From the NCBI GenBank assembly GCA_024234435.1, contig JACKOF010000001.1, forward strand, positions 1,922,001 through 1,986,000: a DNA stretch of 64,000 bases, in the 5' to 3' direction. Source of the stretch: Pseudomonadales bacterium. Lineage in GTDB: Bacteria > Pseudomonadota > Gammaproteobacteria > Pseudomonadales > Porticoccaceae. The notes beneath the pieces were generated by a model. It ran no database searches. It had not been told where the DNA came from and saw only the letters and a program-made list of their open reading frames with translations. This document shows, piece after piece, positions 17,151 to 25,611 of this stretch (its first letter is position 1; each line of letters starts with the position of its first letter). Made by a program: the position numbers and the translations under genes.

Positions 17151-18170
17151 TTACCGGCCGCCCTGAAACAGCGCCCGTGTTTTGTCGACACTGGCCAGTG
17201 CTTCTTTGGCCATACGCTCAAGCAGCTCGGCGGTGGTGGGAATATCTTTGATCAGCCCAACACTCTGGCCGAGTGTTTCTACTCCGTAATTCACATCACC
17301 ATTAACCCACGACTCACGCACTCGCTGCCCGGTCATTAGCGGCATCATTTGATCAAGCCCGCCATTGGCGGCCTCAACCACATTAATTTCTTTCACAATA
17401 CCGTTGGACAGCGCGCGGCATTGCAGGCCGAGGTTTTTGGCAATCATTTCAGTTTCGTATTCCTGCCGTTTTACAAATTCTGCGCGATGATTGTCGTGAA
17501 TTTCACAGCAGTCAGTAGTGGCCAAAAAGCGTGTTGCCATCATCACACCGGATGCCCCCAGCGTTAGCGCCGCAGCCATGGTGCGCCCGTCGGCAATACC
17601 ACCAACGGTTACCACTGGTATGGATACTTCTTCTGCAATTCTTGGTGTCAGGACCATTGTGGTGACGTCATCATTTAGCGGGTGGCCACCCTCTTCAAAG
17701 CCCGCCGCATAGATACCATCGTAGCCGACCTTTTCGCAGTGCAGTGCGTGCCGCAAAGATCCCAGCTTCTGGAACAACTTGACGCCAGCATTTTTCAGCA
17801 TATCTATTTCGTTGCGGCTGCAAGCGCGGTCAATTGGCTGACCACTCACTTCAACACCTGGCACTTTCTCTTCTGCGCACACCCGCAAATACATTTTGTA
17901 ATGTTCCTGGTCGAGTGTTGCCGAAGGCAGTATTGTGACACCCACCATAAAGGAGCGCCCGTCGAGGCGGCGTTTGGTATCGACGATAGCGGCTCTAAAC
18001 TCCTGCTCGGTTTTATAAATAGCCGCCGTTACCGTGCCCATACCTCCTGCATCGGCAACCACTTCACATAACTGCGGCACCCCCAGCCACATCATGGCCC
18101 CACAGATAATGGGGTATTGAATATTAAACATTTCGGTAATGGGGGTTTTTATCATAAGTTCTTCAGACAT
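17151..18170 (-). CDS. NMO/2-nitropropane dioxygenase-family flavoenzyme
   Basis: Protein of 339 residues from the ATG at 18170. It has the TIM-barrel FMN family pattern: YPIICGAMMWLGVPQLCEVV near the N-terminus, GFEEGGHPLNDD around the catalytic His, and GGIADGRTMAAALTLGASGV for the phosphate of FMN. Members are annotated as nitronate monooxygenases, but relatives in catabolic clusters act on unsaturated CoA thioesters (for example IpdC in steroid ring degradation). A paralogue closes the beta-oxidation operon at 37397. Here nitronate oxidation seems less likely than ring-intermediate chemistry; that is inference. Confidence 0.82.
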   Translation of the reverse strand: MSEELMIKTPITEMFNIQYPIICGAMMWLGVPQLCEVVADAGGMGTVTAAIYKTEQEFRAAIVDTKRRLDGRSFMVGVTILPSATLDQEHYKMYLRVCAEEKVPGVEVSGQPIDRACSRNEIDMLKNAGVKLFQKLGSLRHALHCEKVGYDGIYAAGFEEGGHPLNDDVTTMVLTPRIAEEVSIPVVTVGGIADGRTMAAALTLGASGVMMATRFLATTDCCEIHDNHRAEFVKRQEYETEMIAKNLGLQCRALSNGIVKEINVVEAANGGLDQMMPLMTGQRVRESWVNGDVNYGVETLGQSVGLIKDIPTTAELLERMAKEALASVDKTRALFQGGR

Positions 18171-18258
18171 GGGCACACTCGCTTTCTTGCTGACGTTTTA
18201 AAAATGATGTCCACCAATGGCAAGCCGGAGCTGGCGGACGTACTTTGCAGGCAATCAG

Positions 18259-18298
18259 GTTATAAAAACGGAAGGGGCATGTCGTTGTACTAGTACAA
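18259..18298 (-). promoter_or_regulatory. Palindrome plus -10 upstream of the flavoenzyme
   Basis: TTGTACTAGTACAA is a perfect 14-bp palindrome at 18285-18298, between the Crp/Fnr gene and the flavoenzyme gene. On the minus strand a TATAAC -10 (18264-18259) begins 27.5 bp from its centre, which would put the palindrome at about -41. That is class II activator geometry, as expected for Crp/Fnr proteins, and such a gene is immediately upstream. Confidence 0.5.
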
Positions 18299-18327
18299 GA
18301 TGAAAGCAACTTTTACGGCAACTGTGC

Positions 18328-18963
18328 TTAACTGCCCTGCTGCAACCATTGATCTTTATAGCGCGACAACGCTGTGGGGGTGATGCCGAGGTAGGATGCG
18401 ATGTGATACTGAGGGATACGTGCCATATCGGCACCAAAATTTTTCACAAACTGAAGAAACCTCGCTTTTGAAGACAATGAGAGTAACTCTGCCTCTCTGC
18501 GCTCATTCCGAATAAGCATCATCTGGCAGCTGTGATTGAATATTCGCGCCCAGCCATCACAGGTTTTCATCAAGTCGTCGAAATTTTCCAGATTCATTGC
18601 AATCAGTGTGCAGGCTTCAAGGGTTTCAATTCCGAAGCGACTTGGCTCTCTTAAAATCAATCCGCTCAAACTGCCTGCAATGTGGCCCTCGCTGTAAAAC
18701 CCTTTGTTAATATCCTTACCTTCCGGCGTGATATAAAAAAGCCGTACCAACCCCTGTGTAATAAAGTAGTGTTTTTTGACTGGCGAACCCACAGCCTGTA
18801 AACAATACCGGGGAGGGACTGTTTCAACAGAGAGATAACGCAAAATGGTCTGCCAGTCGGCCGCAGACAGGCCCACCAGTCTATCCAATTGCTGGTACAT
18901 CTGTGATTTATTTAAACGATCAGCTATCGTTTCTGTATCCGATTTCAATAAAGAGTCAGTCAT
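18328..18963 (-). CDS. Crp/Fnr family transcriptional regulator
   Basis: Protein of 211 residues. The N-terminal cyclic-nucleotide-binding-like beta-roll (about 25-140) includes YFITQGLVRLFYITPEGKD and GSLSGLILREPS. The C-terminal HTH is unusually short, IPQYHIASYLGITPTALSRY. No N-terminal Cys cluster is present, so it is not an FNR-type Fe-S sensor. It is the third gene of the CrtC-like/kinase operon, 17 bp after the kinase, and is followed by a palindrome-bearing promoter for the flavoenzyme. Ligand unknown. Confidence 0.85.
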   Translation of the reverse strand: MTDSLLKSDTETIADRLNKSQMYQQLDRLVGLSAADWQTILRYLSVETVPPRYCLQAVGSPVKKHYFITQGLVRLFYITPEGKDINKGFYSEGHIAGSLSGLILREPSRFGIETLEACTLIAMNLENFDDLMKTCDGWARIFNHSCQMMLIRNERREAELLSLSSKARFLQFVKNFGADMARIPQYHIASYLGITPTALSRYKDQWLQQGS

Positions 18964-18980
18964 AAAGTTTCGATAATAAT

Positions 18981-20030
18981 CTACAGCAACTCCAAACTAT
19001 CCAGATCCAAAACCTGCTGGCCCGGCCTTTCAGCCATTACTGCAAACATCTCATCGCCTCGTTCGGTACGTTCAACAAGCATACCCGCACACACCGCCTG
19101 AACAAATCCGGAAAATGACTGAATACGATACTCCTTCCATAAACGATCTTCATCAACTACTCCGCCCAGTGTTTTTAGCGTATCGACATATTGGTTAAAC
19201 AAGCTTTTCTCTTCACGCTTTCTTATTGCCGAATCAGAAAAGCTGGTCCCGATAAGGTAGGCCACATCGCACATAGGGCTGCCTATACCGACGGTTTGCC
19301 AATCAAGAATAATGATTCGGCCATCAGCTCCGCCAACAAGCATATTGTCGAGCCTGACATCATTGTGAATCAGTGTATTTTGGGAAGATTCCATATAAAC
19401 AAACTTCTCAAAACTGGCGCAAAAACGGTCGCCCATTTCAAAAAAATCCTGATCAAACCTGCCCCTATAACGCTCCTTGAACAGCGGCCAGGCCCAATCA
19501 AACTGGGCAACTTTTTCCTTTCTGTGCTTGAAGTCGTACTGCAAGCATTCATTGTTGAGAGCACTCGGGTTTAAGAAAAAAGGAGTGTGCAACAAAGCCA
19601 TCTCACGCAGTGCCTTAGCCACGATGTTAGTCGTTGCCCCCGACAACTGGTCACCCTGTTTAGCCGGAGCACAATCTTCCAGAATCAGAGCAAACTCGTC
19701 ACCGGCGGCATTAATACTGACAAAATAACATTTCGGGCAACGAACCCTGGATTGCTCCGCAAACACCTGATACCAGGCCACCTCCCGGCGGTAAAGCCAT
19801 AATTCCTTTGCTATTTGCCGATTCTGGTCACCCGGGTGCGGACACTTTACCACCACACTCAATGGCTGCCCGTCATGCTTCCATTTCAACAGAACACGAT
19901 AACTACCTGCTATATGCCCATCACCAATCGCTTGAGCAGACCAGTTTTCCAAACTGCCAGGCGGAGCCTTCAAACAGTGCTCAAACCATTGATTGGAAAA
20001 CTCTTCAGGAGACCGGGGCGTAATATTCAT
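18981..20030 (-). CDS. Phosphotransferase family protein (second copy, APH fold)
   Basis: Protein of 349 residues with kinase signature LIHNDVRLDNMLVGG (catalytic Asp, metal Asn) and IIILDWQTVGIGSPMCDVAY (DFG-like Asp). The start codon overlaps the stop of the CrtC-like gene by 4 bp (ATGA), so the two proteins are translated together. It is only distantly similar to the kinase at 946-2109, yet both are paired with a CrtC-like protein. The ACAD10/11 and LvaA precedents suggest phosphorylation of a hydroxylated catabolic intermediate; the true substrate is unknown. Confidence 0.8.
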   Translation of the reverse strand: MNITPRSPEEFSNQWFEHCLKAPPGSLENWSAQAIGDGHIAGSYRVLLKWKHDGQPLSVVVKCPHPGDQNRQIAKELWLYRREVAWYQVFAEQSRVRCPKCYFVSINAAGDEFALILEDCAPAKQGDQLSGATTNIVAKALREMALLHTPFFLNPSALNNECLQYDFKHRKEKVAQFDWAWPLFKERYRGRFDQDFFEMGDRFCASFEKFVYMESSQNTLIHNDVRLDNMLVGGADGRIIILDWQTVGIGSPMCDVAYLIGTSFSDSAIRKREEKSLFNQYVDTLKTLGGVVDEDRLWKEYRIQSFSGFVQAVCAGMLVERTERGDEMFAVMAERPGQQVLDLDSLELL

Positions 20031-21142
20031 TTACCGCCTTCTCCTGCCGGACCAAAAGATTCCAACATCCCCGTGGGTTGGTGAGCACCAATAAACATTT
20101 GCTCAACTAAACCGACGCCACGGTAACTTTTTCCTAACACCTCCAGTTCGGCAGTAGACAATGCCTGAATATGCCACCAGAGCGGATCACTCTCATCAAC
20201 CCCGCCAACATCAACAACGTCATATTCAACGGCCAATGGGCCATGATCTCGCCCATGCCCCCAAGCAGGATGAAAATACCCGAGACCGGACATATAGAAG
20301 TGGCTGCCGGTTTTAAAACGCAACACCGCTTCGCCATTGTCACCACGTAAAGAGCACGTGAGCGTATCAATACGACGACTGTTCGGGCGCCAGGTATAAT
20401 CATAAATAATATCTTCAAACTCCAAAGCAGGTTCACCAATGGGCTGAATAACCGCCCTTCTGTTCCAGGGCCGCCCGAAGTTGTCGTCGTTGGTGTGCGA
20501 AAATACTACATGGGAGTCAAAATTCGTGGGGGTCCACAACCAGAAAAACTGATTGCCAAAATCGTCGCCGCCCACCGGCGGCTGAGAATCAGCTTTCCCT
20601 ACAGGCCTAACCCCCCAGCTTCGATCACGAGTACCAACGCAATCCTCTGCAGATAGCGCAATACGCTCCCCGGCAACATCAATGCTACCCTGCCAGGTCA
20701 CGTTTTGAGTCATTCGGGTGTAATCCATAAACGCGCGAGTGCCTATACGCCTGGTGAATCTGGGTTCTTCAATAGGAAGATGCCGCGCACTAAACACTAA
20801 ATCCGCTTTTATCCCGTGTTTCTCATCATTGATCACAACGCGCGAGCTCTTCAGAGGCGAAATAATTTCAATAGAAACAGGCCCAACTGTCAGCACGGAA
20901 CGATCACCATTCATATGCCTTGATGCGCGCAAATTATGTTGTTTACCCTTCCAGAGTACGCAAAATGACGCATCCATAATATCCAGCTGCGGATAGAGGC
21001 CAAACGCTAATGAGAAAAACAGCGACCGGTCTTTGGTATAGCCGCCAAACCAGAAACGATCATAAAAATTGCGATCAGTACCCGCATAGGCCATAGGCTC
21101 TGCCGTTTGATGAAAAGGATATTCGTCTGCACCCGTTAACAT
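20027..21142 (-). CDS. CrtC/hydroxyneurosporene synthase-like protein (DUF7064/7065 type)
   Basis: Protein of 371 residues, cytoplasmic by sequence. The central DCVGTRDRSWGVRPVG is the hallmark of the CrtC/AttH-related superfamily, in which carotenoid 1,2-hydratases add water to an isoprenoid double bond to make a tertiary alcohol. The N-terminal NFYDRFWFGGY and C-terminal QMFIGAHQPTG are consistent with a two-lipocalin-domain protein. First gene of an operon with a kinase and a Crp/Fnr regulator, divergent from the CYP108-like P450. A role in hydration or dehydration of a terpenoid is inference from fold and context. Confidence 0.6.
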   Translation of the reverse strand: MLTGADEYPFHQTAEPMAYAGTDRNFYDRFWFGGYTKDRSLFFSLAFGLYPQLDIMDASFCVLWKGKQHNLRASRHMNGDRSVLTVGPVSIEIISPLKSSRVVINDEKHGIKADLVFSARHLPIEEPRFTRRIGTRAFMDYTRMTQNVTWQGSIDVAGERIALSAEDCVGTRDRSWGVRPVGKADSQPPVGGDDFGNQFFWLWTPTNFDSHVVFSHTNDDNFGRPWNRRAVIQPIGEPALEFEDIIYDYTWRPNSRRIDTLTCSLRGDNGEAVLRFKTGSHFYMSGLGYFHPAWGHGRDHGPLAVEYDVVDVGGVDESDPLWWHIQALSTAELEVLGKSYRGVGLVEQMFIGAHQPTGMLESFGPAGEGGK

Positions 21143-21203
21143 AATTTTGCCTTTATATAATATTTGTTGGGGGCAACTATCTTTTATACACCAGCCCCGT
21201 TCA

Positions 21204-21219
21204 CCAGACTAAAGGTTGG
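21204..21219. promoter_or_regulatory. CCAACC-TTTA-type box, degenerate, nearer the CrtC-like operon
   Basis: Reads CCAGAC-TAAA-GGTTGG on the plus strand, that is CCAACC-TTTA-GTCTGG on the minus strand. One half-site is perfect and the other has three changes. It lies 62 bp upstream of the minus-strand CrtC-like start, with TATAAA (21188-21183) and GATAGT (21181-21176) as candidate -10 elements. It pairs with the perfect-arm box at 21261 in the same divergent spacer. Confidence 0.45.
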
Positions 21220-21260
21220 TTGTGGTTGCTATAATCCAGTAAGGCATCCCCGATTAATTA

Positions 21261-21276
21261 CCATCCTTTAGGATGG
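21261..21276. promoter_or_regulatory. CCATCC-TTTA-GGATGG palindrome upstream of the P450
   Basis: A perfect 6-4-6 palindrome with the same TTTA centre as the LAL-upstream box. Its centre is at 21268.5, and GTTAAT (21297-21302) begins exactly 28.5 bp downstream, the same spacing as at 10950. This fits an activator site near -41 for the P450/rubredoxin transcript. Confidence 0.55.
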
Positions 21277-21374
21277 TTGGGGTGGACTTTTTCGATGTTA
21301 ATCTTTATTCAGCTAGCACTATGAAAAGCGCTTAATCTAAAAAAATAAATAAAAGCAAACCAGAGGTAATTCGC

Positions 21375-22658
21375 ATGACCGCCCCCATCATCCCCACTGA
21401 GTTAATCGCACCGTTATATAACCCTCATACCTTTGGCAATCGGGACACGGTAAGAAAACTGTTCAAAACCATACAAAAAGAGTACCCGGTAGGCATTGCC
21501 GAAGTTCCCGGTTACGACCCGCACTGGATCATTACCAAATTTGAGGACGTTCGCGAAATCACGCGCCGCGATGATATTTTCCTGAACGCGCAGCGCTCCA
21601 AAACACTGGCATCAAAAGTGGCCGAACGCATGATGCGCGAGTACTCTGGCGGTAAACCCCATATTTTCCAAACGCTGGTCCATATGGATGAACCCATGCA
21701 TAAAGACTACCGCGATGTCACTGCTAGTATGTTTATGCCACAGGAAATCGCGAAACTGGCTGACACCGTGAGCGTAACTGCAAAAAAATGGGTTGACCGA
21801 CTCGAAGAGATTGGCCCCGAATGTGATTTCGCGAAAGATATCGCCTTCCAATACCCTCTGGAGGTGGTTTGTAATTTAATTGGCCTTCCGGAAGAAGACC
21901 ACCAAAAAATGCTGCGCCTTACCCAGTGGATGTTTACTTACGCGGACCCCGACCTGAAGCGCCCGGGAGCTGACCTGAGTGATCCGGAAGAAATTATTCG
22001 CACTTGGGATATCGCCTACAACGAATGGAAAGACTATTTTCTGGACCTGGTAGAAAATCGCCGGGCTTGCCCAAAATCGGATATTGCATCGGTTATTGCT
22101 AACAGCAAAATCAATGGCTGCCCGATGGAAGAGCGGGCTATGGTTTCTTACCTGATTATCGCCTCCAGTGCTGGCCACGACACAACTGCCGCCACCACTG
22201 CTCACTCCATGTGGCAACTGGCACAAAGCCCTGAGTTATTGCAGCAGTTAAAAAATGATCCCGCGTTAATCAAGGGTTTCGTCGAAGAATCCATCCGCTG
22301 GGCGAGCCCTGTACAGCAGTTCACCCGCTCTGCGGCTGAAGACTATGAGTTCCACGGCGAAACGATTAAAAAAGGCGACATGGTTTATCTCTCGTTCCTT
22401 GCTGCAAACTTTGATGACGATGCCTTTGAAGACCCCGACACATTCAACCCCACCCGGCAACCAAACCGGCATGCTGGTTTAGGTTATGGTTCTCACATCT
22501 GTTTGGGCCAACACCTGGCGCGCCTGGAAATGATCAAGTTCTGGGAAGAAGCCATTCCACGAATCGAATCTGTAGAGCTTACAGGCGAACCGAAAATGGC
22601 TGAATCGGAATTTGTTGCCGGGCCTAAAGAAGTGCCTATTCGTTTCAAAATGGCGTAA
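21375..22658 (+). CDS. Cytochrome P450, CYP108 (P450terp)-like
   Basis: Protein of 427 residues, soluble. The heme-binding loop is GYGSHICLGQHLARLEM with Cys376 as thiolate ligand, the I-helix is SSAGHDTTAATT, and the K-helix ExxR is in EESIRWASP. Segments such as EGYDP/PGYDPHWI, CPKSDIASVIANSK and the C-terminal FVAGPKEVPIRF closely resemble remembered P450terp (CYP108A1), which hydroxylates the ring methyl of alpha-terpineol; a CYP108N enzyme of Rhodococcus attacks p-cymene. The substrate is therefore probably a p-menthane monoterpenoid. GAGGT precedes the ATG. A rubredoxin follows 15 bp downstream; no 2Fe-2S redoxin is adjacent. Confidence 0.88.
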   Translation: MTAPIIPTELIAPLYNPHTFGNRDTVRKLFKTIQKEYPVGIAEVPGYDPHWIITKFEDVREITRRDDIFLNAQRSKTLASKVAERMMREYSGGKPHIFQTLVHMDEPMHKDYRDVTASMFMPQEIAKLADTVSVTAKKWVDRLEEIGPECDFAKDIAFQYPLEVVCNLIGLPEEDHQKMLRLTQWMFTYADPDLKRPGADLSDPEEIIRTWDIAYNEWKDYFLDLVENRRACPKSDIASVIANSKINGCPMEERAMVSYLIIASSAGHDTTAATTAHSMWQLAQSPELLQQLKNDPALIKGFVEESIRWASPVQQFTRSAAEDYEFHGETIKKGDMVYLSFLAANFDDDAFEDPDTFNPTRQPNRHAGLGYGSHICLGQHLARLEMIKFWEEAIPRIESVELTGEPKMAESEFVAGPKEVPIRFKMA

Positions 22659-22673
22659 TTAGGGAGGTATTAC

Positions 22674-22850
22674 ATGTCCACCAGTTATAAAAAATGGCAG
22701 TGTATTTCCTGTGGTGAAATTTATGACGAAGAGCTAGGACTCCCCTTTGAGGGAGTTCCGGCAGGCACCCGGTTTGAAGATCTTCCTGAAGACTGGATTT
22801 GTCCCGCCTGCGGTTCACAGAAATCCGATTTTATTGTTTTGGAGGAGTAA
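22674..22850 (+). CDS. Rubredoxin
   Basis: Protein of 58 residues with the two rubredoxin knuckles, CISCGEIYD (Cys10, Cys13) and CPACGSQK (Cys43, Cys46), plus the typical GxxFEDLPEDWICP segment; all four iron ligands are present. The start is supported by GGGAGG a few bases upstream and the stop is 15 bp beyond a second acidic stretch. It lies directly after the P450 and very likely in the same transcript. Rubredoxins usually serve AlkB-type hydroxylases; serving a CYP108-type P450 would be unusual. Confidence 0.95.
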   Translation: MSTSYKKWQCISCGEIYDEELGLPFEGVPAGTRFEDLPEDWICPACGSQKSDFIVLEE

Positions 22851-22851
22851 C

Positions 22852-24045
22852 TCACACCTCAGTTACCAGCTCCTGGCTACTGGCAGGTTCTTTGTCGTTT
22901 GATGTTATCGACACCCTGCCTTTACCCATGCCTTTCGCTTCATACATACTTTTATCCGCAGCCCGAATTAACATGTCTGCATCCGAAGCATGATCAGGGA
23001 AAAAAGCAACTCCTATGCTGGCCGATAGTTTGAGTGTCATTGCCGAGTGTCGAACAGGTTTCTCAATACTCGCCAGGACAGAGTTTGCAACACGCACAGC
23101 AACCTCACGATGGGCCGGATCAATATTCAAGATGATGGCAAATTCGTCTCCACCATATCGAGCGACAAGGTCATCACCTCTGACGCAAGCCGTTATCCTC
23201 CCAGCGATCGCCTTCAGAGCGTCATCTCCGACTGCATGGCCATAATTGTCATTGATAGCCTTAAAGCCATCCAAGTCAATGAACAGTAAAGCAACACATT
23301 GCCCGGAAGAACGAGCTATTTCTAGATTCTCGTACAAGTCCTTCATCAATTTTTTACGATTACATAACTCCGTCAGCGCATCGTGCTCTGACAAGAATTC
23401 GCTTTGTTGTTTCTCCTGTCGGGTTCGGGCCAAATCTTCAGAAAGCTTTTGTCTCAGCAAAAAACTTTCCCGGATATATTCGTTACGCTTAAGTGCAGAA
23501 AAGATACCAAGAACATTCGCTGACACAAGAAAAACACCGTTAGTAATAACGATAAAAAACTCCCTTTGATCACTCATATCTCTGATCAAGCTGAGCATTA
23601 AAAGGTAACTGACCACAAGGCTAAACCCGGCTAAAGCATCGTGCCAAATCGGAGAAAAACTAAAACTGTAGAGCCCCATAATTACTAACAGCATTCCTGC
23701 ATAATAGAAGTTCTTAGCCGGATCTTCAGGGCCGGTAATGAACAACATTGCATCTATTCCACCGCCGGTAATAAGGAAACTTGCCAACATCAGAAGTGAG
23801 TAATGTTTCAGGAAGAAGCTGTAATAAGTAGAAATTATCAACGCAATCAAAAGCACAACCACCACCGCACGAATTTTCCACACAGTGATTAATGCCGAAG
23901 GAAGCGCCCAAAGGTCCACCGGCGCAAAAGCAGCGTAAAGTATTACGGCGAGCAGAAACAACTGCCGAGCGGCACGAAGACGCGCACCGGAGAGGTGGGC
24001 AACATACTCTGATTGCAGTTGTTCCGGAATCGGGTTTCTAAACAT
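22852..24045 (-). CDS. Membrane-bound diguanylate cyclase (GGDEF)
   Basis: Protein of 397 residues. Six or so hydrophobic segments occupy residues 28-185, followed by a coiled-coil-like linker and a GGDEF domain with GGDEF at 298-302. The metal-binding DLDGFKAIND is present, and RGDD at 289-292 is an intact product-inhibition I-site. It makes cyclic di-GMP from GTP at the inner membrane. The sensor part is unclassified. It converges on the rubredoxin with a 1-bp gap and seems unrelated to the catabolic operons. Confidence 0.92.
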   Translation of the reverse strand: MFRNPIPEQLQSEYVAHLSGARLRAARQLFLLAVILYAAFAPVDLWALPSALITVWKIRAVVVVLLIALIISTYYSFFLKHYSLLMLASFLITGGGIDAMLFITGPEDPAKNFYYAGMLLVIMGLYSFSFSPIWHDALAGFSLVVSYLLMLSLIRDMSDQREFFIVITNGVFLVSANVLGIFSALKRNEYIRESFLLRQKLSEDLARTRQEKQQSEFLSEHDALTELCNRKKLMKDLYENLEIARSSGQCVALLFIDLDGFKAINDNYGHAVGDDALKAIAGRITACVRGDDLVARYGGDEFAIILNIDPAHREVAVRVANSVLASIEKPVRHSAMTLKLSASIGVAFFPDHASDADMLIRAADKSMYEAKGMGKGRVSITSNDKEPASSQELVTEV

Positions 24046-24361
24046 CCCAACAGTTATTATTAGTTGTCATTTTTGCGAGCGCCCAGCTGGATTTTCTATT
24101 GTGAGCTACCGAAGTGTTCCGTACGCGCCCTTTTCCATATTGTACTCACTCAACACTACAGATAGAGCGGCTCACGAGTATAAGCGTTCATACTCTTCAA
24201 AAAAAGCGAAACTGGTTACAATACATACAGACACTGAAGGAAAAGCGGCGCTACAGAACAAAAGATGCATCAATTTACCGGCAAGACAAGATATTAAGAC
24301 GCCGCTGGCTAATTCAGCGGCGCCTACCAATAACCATGCTATCGAACTTCAGCTATCACCT
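24046..24361. other. Spacer between the diguanylate cyclase and Fe-ADH genes
   Basis: This 316-bp stretch has no convincing gene. It holds the upstream region of the minus-strand diguanylate cyclase gene and, at 24300-24322, the terminator of the ADH operon. A plus-strand open frame spans it but continues antisense into the ADH gene and lacks a ribosome-binding site. Confidence 0.55.
24300..24322 (-). terminator. Rho-independent-like terminator of the ACAD/ALDH/ADH operon
   Basis: CGCCGCTG (24300-24307) and CAGCGGCG (24315-24322) form an 8-bp GC-rich stem with a 7-nt loop, 40 bp after the ADH stop. On the minus strand the stem is followed by the T-rich TCTTAATATCTTGTCTT. It marks the 3' end of the operon that starts at 28380. 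Confidence 0.7.
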
Positions 24362-25561
24362 TTAACCAATAGCTTTGAGTGTTATTTCCCTTATTTTTTC
24401 TACTGGGATGGGGTAGAACACAGCCATAGGATCATTTACCACCGCAGTGATAATTTTTTCCATATCCTCTTCTTTTACATTCCATCGAGAGAAGTCTGTC
24501 GCACAACCAATCTCTCTCTGAAGGCTGCGGATTTTTTCTATCACCTCGGCGAGCCGATCTACACCCGTTTTGCCGTTGGGCGCCATGTTTAACGCATTAG
24601 CAAGACGTTCCGCATTCCCCACATAAAGCTCTGGCAGACATTCCATCACAATGGGCAATAGCACGGCATTACCGTCACCATGAGGCACATGATATAGCGC
24701 GCCAAAAGCATGTGAGCAGTTGTGTACAGGCGTAGCGTTTAATGCGGCCACATAACCGTTAATAGCCATGCAGCTGGCATTAATCATTTGCGTTCTGGCT
24801 TCGACATCCTGTCCGTTGGCAACGGCTTTTGGCAGATATTGTTCAATTAGCTGTGCCGCCAAAATAGAATGGGCATCGCTGAACGGGTTTGCATTGGGAG
24901 AGGCAACCCCTTCAAGCGCATGAGTCAGCGCATCCATGCCGGTAGACCCGGTTAGTCCGGGCGGCAACCCGAGTGTAAGTTGAGCGTCGAGAACCGCGAT
25001 ATCAGCATCCAGAAACGGTGCGACCAAGCCACCTTTAAACCCCGCTTCCTCATTAAGAATAACAGCCGCCGGGCTGACTTCGGCTCCGGTACCTGCGGTA
25101 GTCGGTACGGCCAAGTGAGGAATACCCATATGCTGGGCTTCCGGCCAGGTTTCCATTTTGATACCCGCCTGCAAAGATTCAGCAATATCAAGCAATTGAT
25201 GGCACAGCGCATATTTAACGGCCTTAGCCGCATCAAGCACACTACCCCCACCCACAGCGAGAATCGAATCAATGGCATTCGCTCGGGCAAACGCGATGCA
25301 GTCATTGACGTTACTGCTGCCTGCATCTGGCAAAATATCTGTGTAAATTGCCGCCAGGGTTGGCATGGTTCCCGATTGAGGCATGTCGAACGTCGCAGCA
25401 ACCCGGTCAACGATACCTACATTTTTTAACCCCTGATCGCTGATTAACAAAACCCGACGAGCGCCTAACCCCTGCAATAAAGCCGGAACACGAATAACAC
25501 TACCGTAACCACTGTGAATAACAGTGCGTAAGTTGTATTGAAAATATCCAGTGCTGGACAT
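24362..25561 (-). CDS. Iron-containing (group III) alcohol dehydrogenase
   Basis: Protein of 399 residues of the Fe-ADH family: GGGSVLDAAKAVKYAL for NAD binding, TTAGTGAEVSPAAVI, and the metal-binding histidines in MDALTHALEG and CSHAFGALYHVPHGDGNA. It interconverts an alcohol and an aldehyde with NAD. Third gene of the ACAD-ALDH-ADH operon, next to the P450. It could oxidise the primary alcohol made by the P450 (for p-cymene, cumic alcohol to cuminaldehyde). Confidence 0.92.
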   Translation of the reverse strand: MSSTGYFQYNLRTVIHSGYGSVIRVPALLQGLGARRVLLISDQGLKNVGIVDRVAATFDMPQSGTMPTLAAIYTDILPDAGSSNVNDCIAFARANAIDSILAVGGGSVLDAAKAVKYALCHQLLDIAESLQAGIKMETWPEAQHMGIPHLAVPTTAGTGAEVSPAAVILNEEAGFKGGLVAPFLDADIAVLDAQLTLGLPPGLTGSTGMDALTHALEGVASPNANPFSDAHSILAAQLIEQYLPKAVANGQDVEARTQMINASCMAINGYVAALNATPVHNCSHAFGALYHVPHGDGNAVLLPIVMECLPELYVGNAERLANALNMAPNGKTGVDRLAEVIEKIRSLQREIGCATDFSRWNVKEEDMEKIITAVVNDPMAVFYPIPVEKIREITLKAIG

Positions 25562-25611
25562 AAGAGATACCCCTGTAATCTTTATACTTTTCAGTTTTTA
25601 TCGATAGCGAC

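Noticed and set aside
16099..18963. A Pycsar-like pair of the cyclase-like protein with the Crp/Fnr cyclic-nucleotide domain
   Set aside because: The NMO gene separates them, the Crp/Fnr gene belongs to the kinase operon, and no toxic effector domain is present.
24101..24592. 163-codon plus-strand open frame
   Set aside because: It runs antisense into the Fe-ADH gene, has no ribosome-binding site, and shows no recognisable family.
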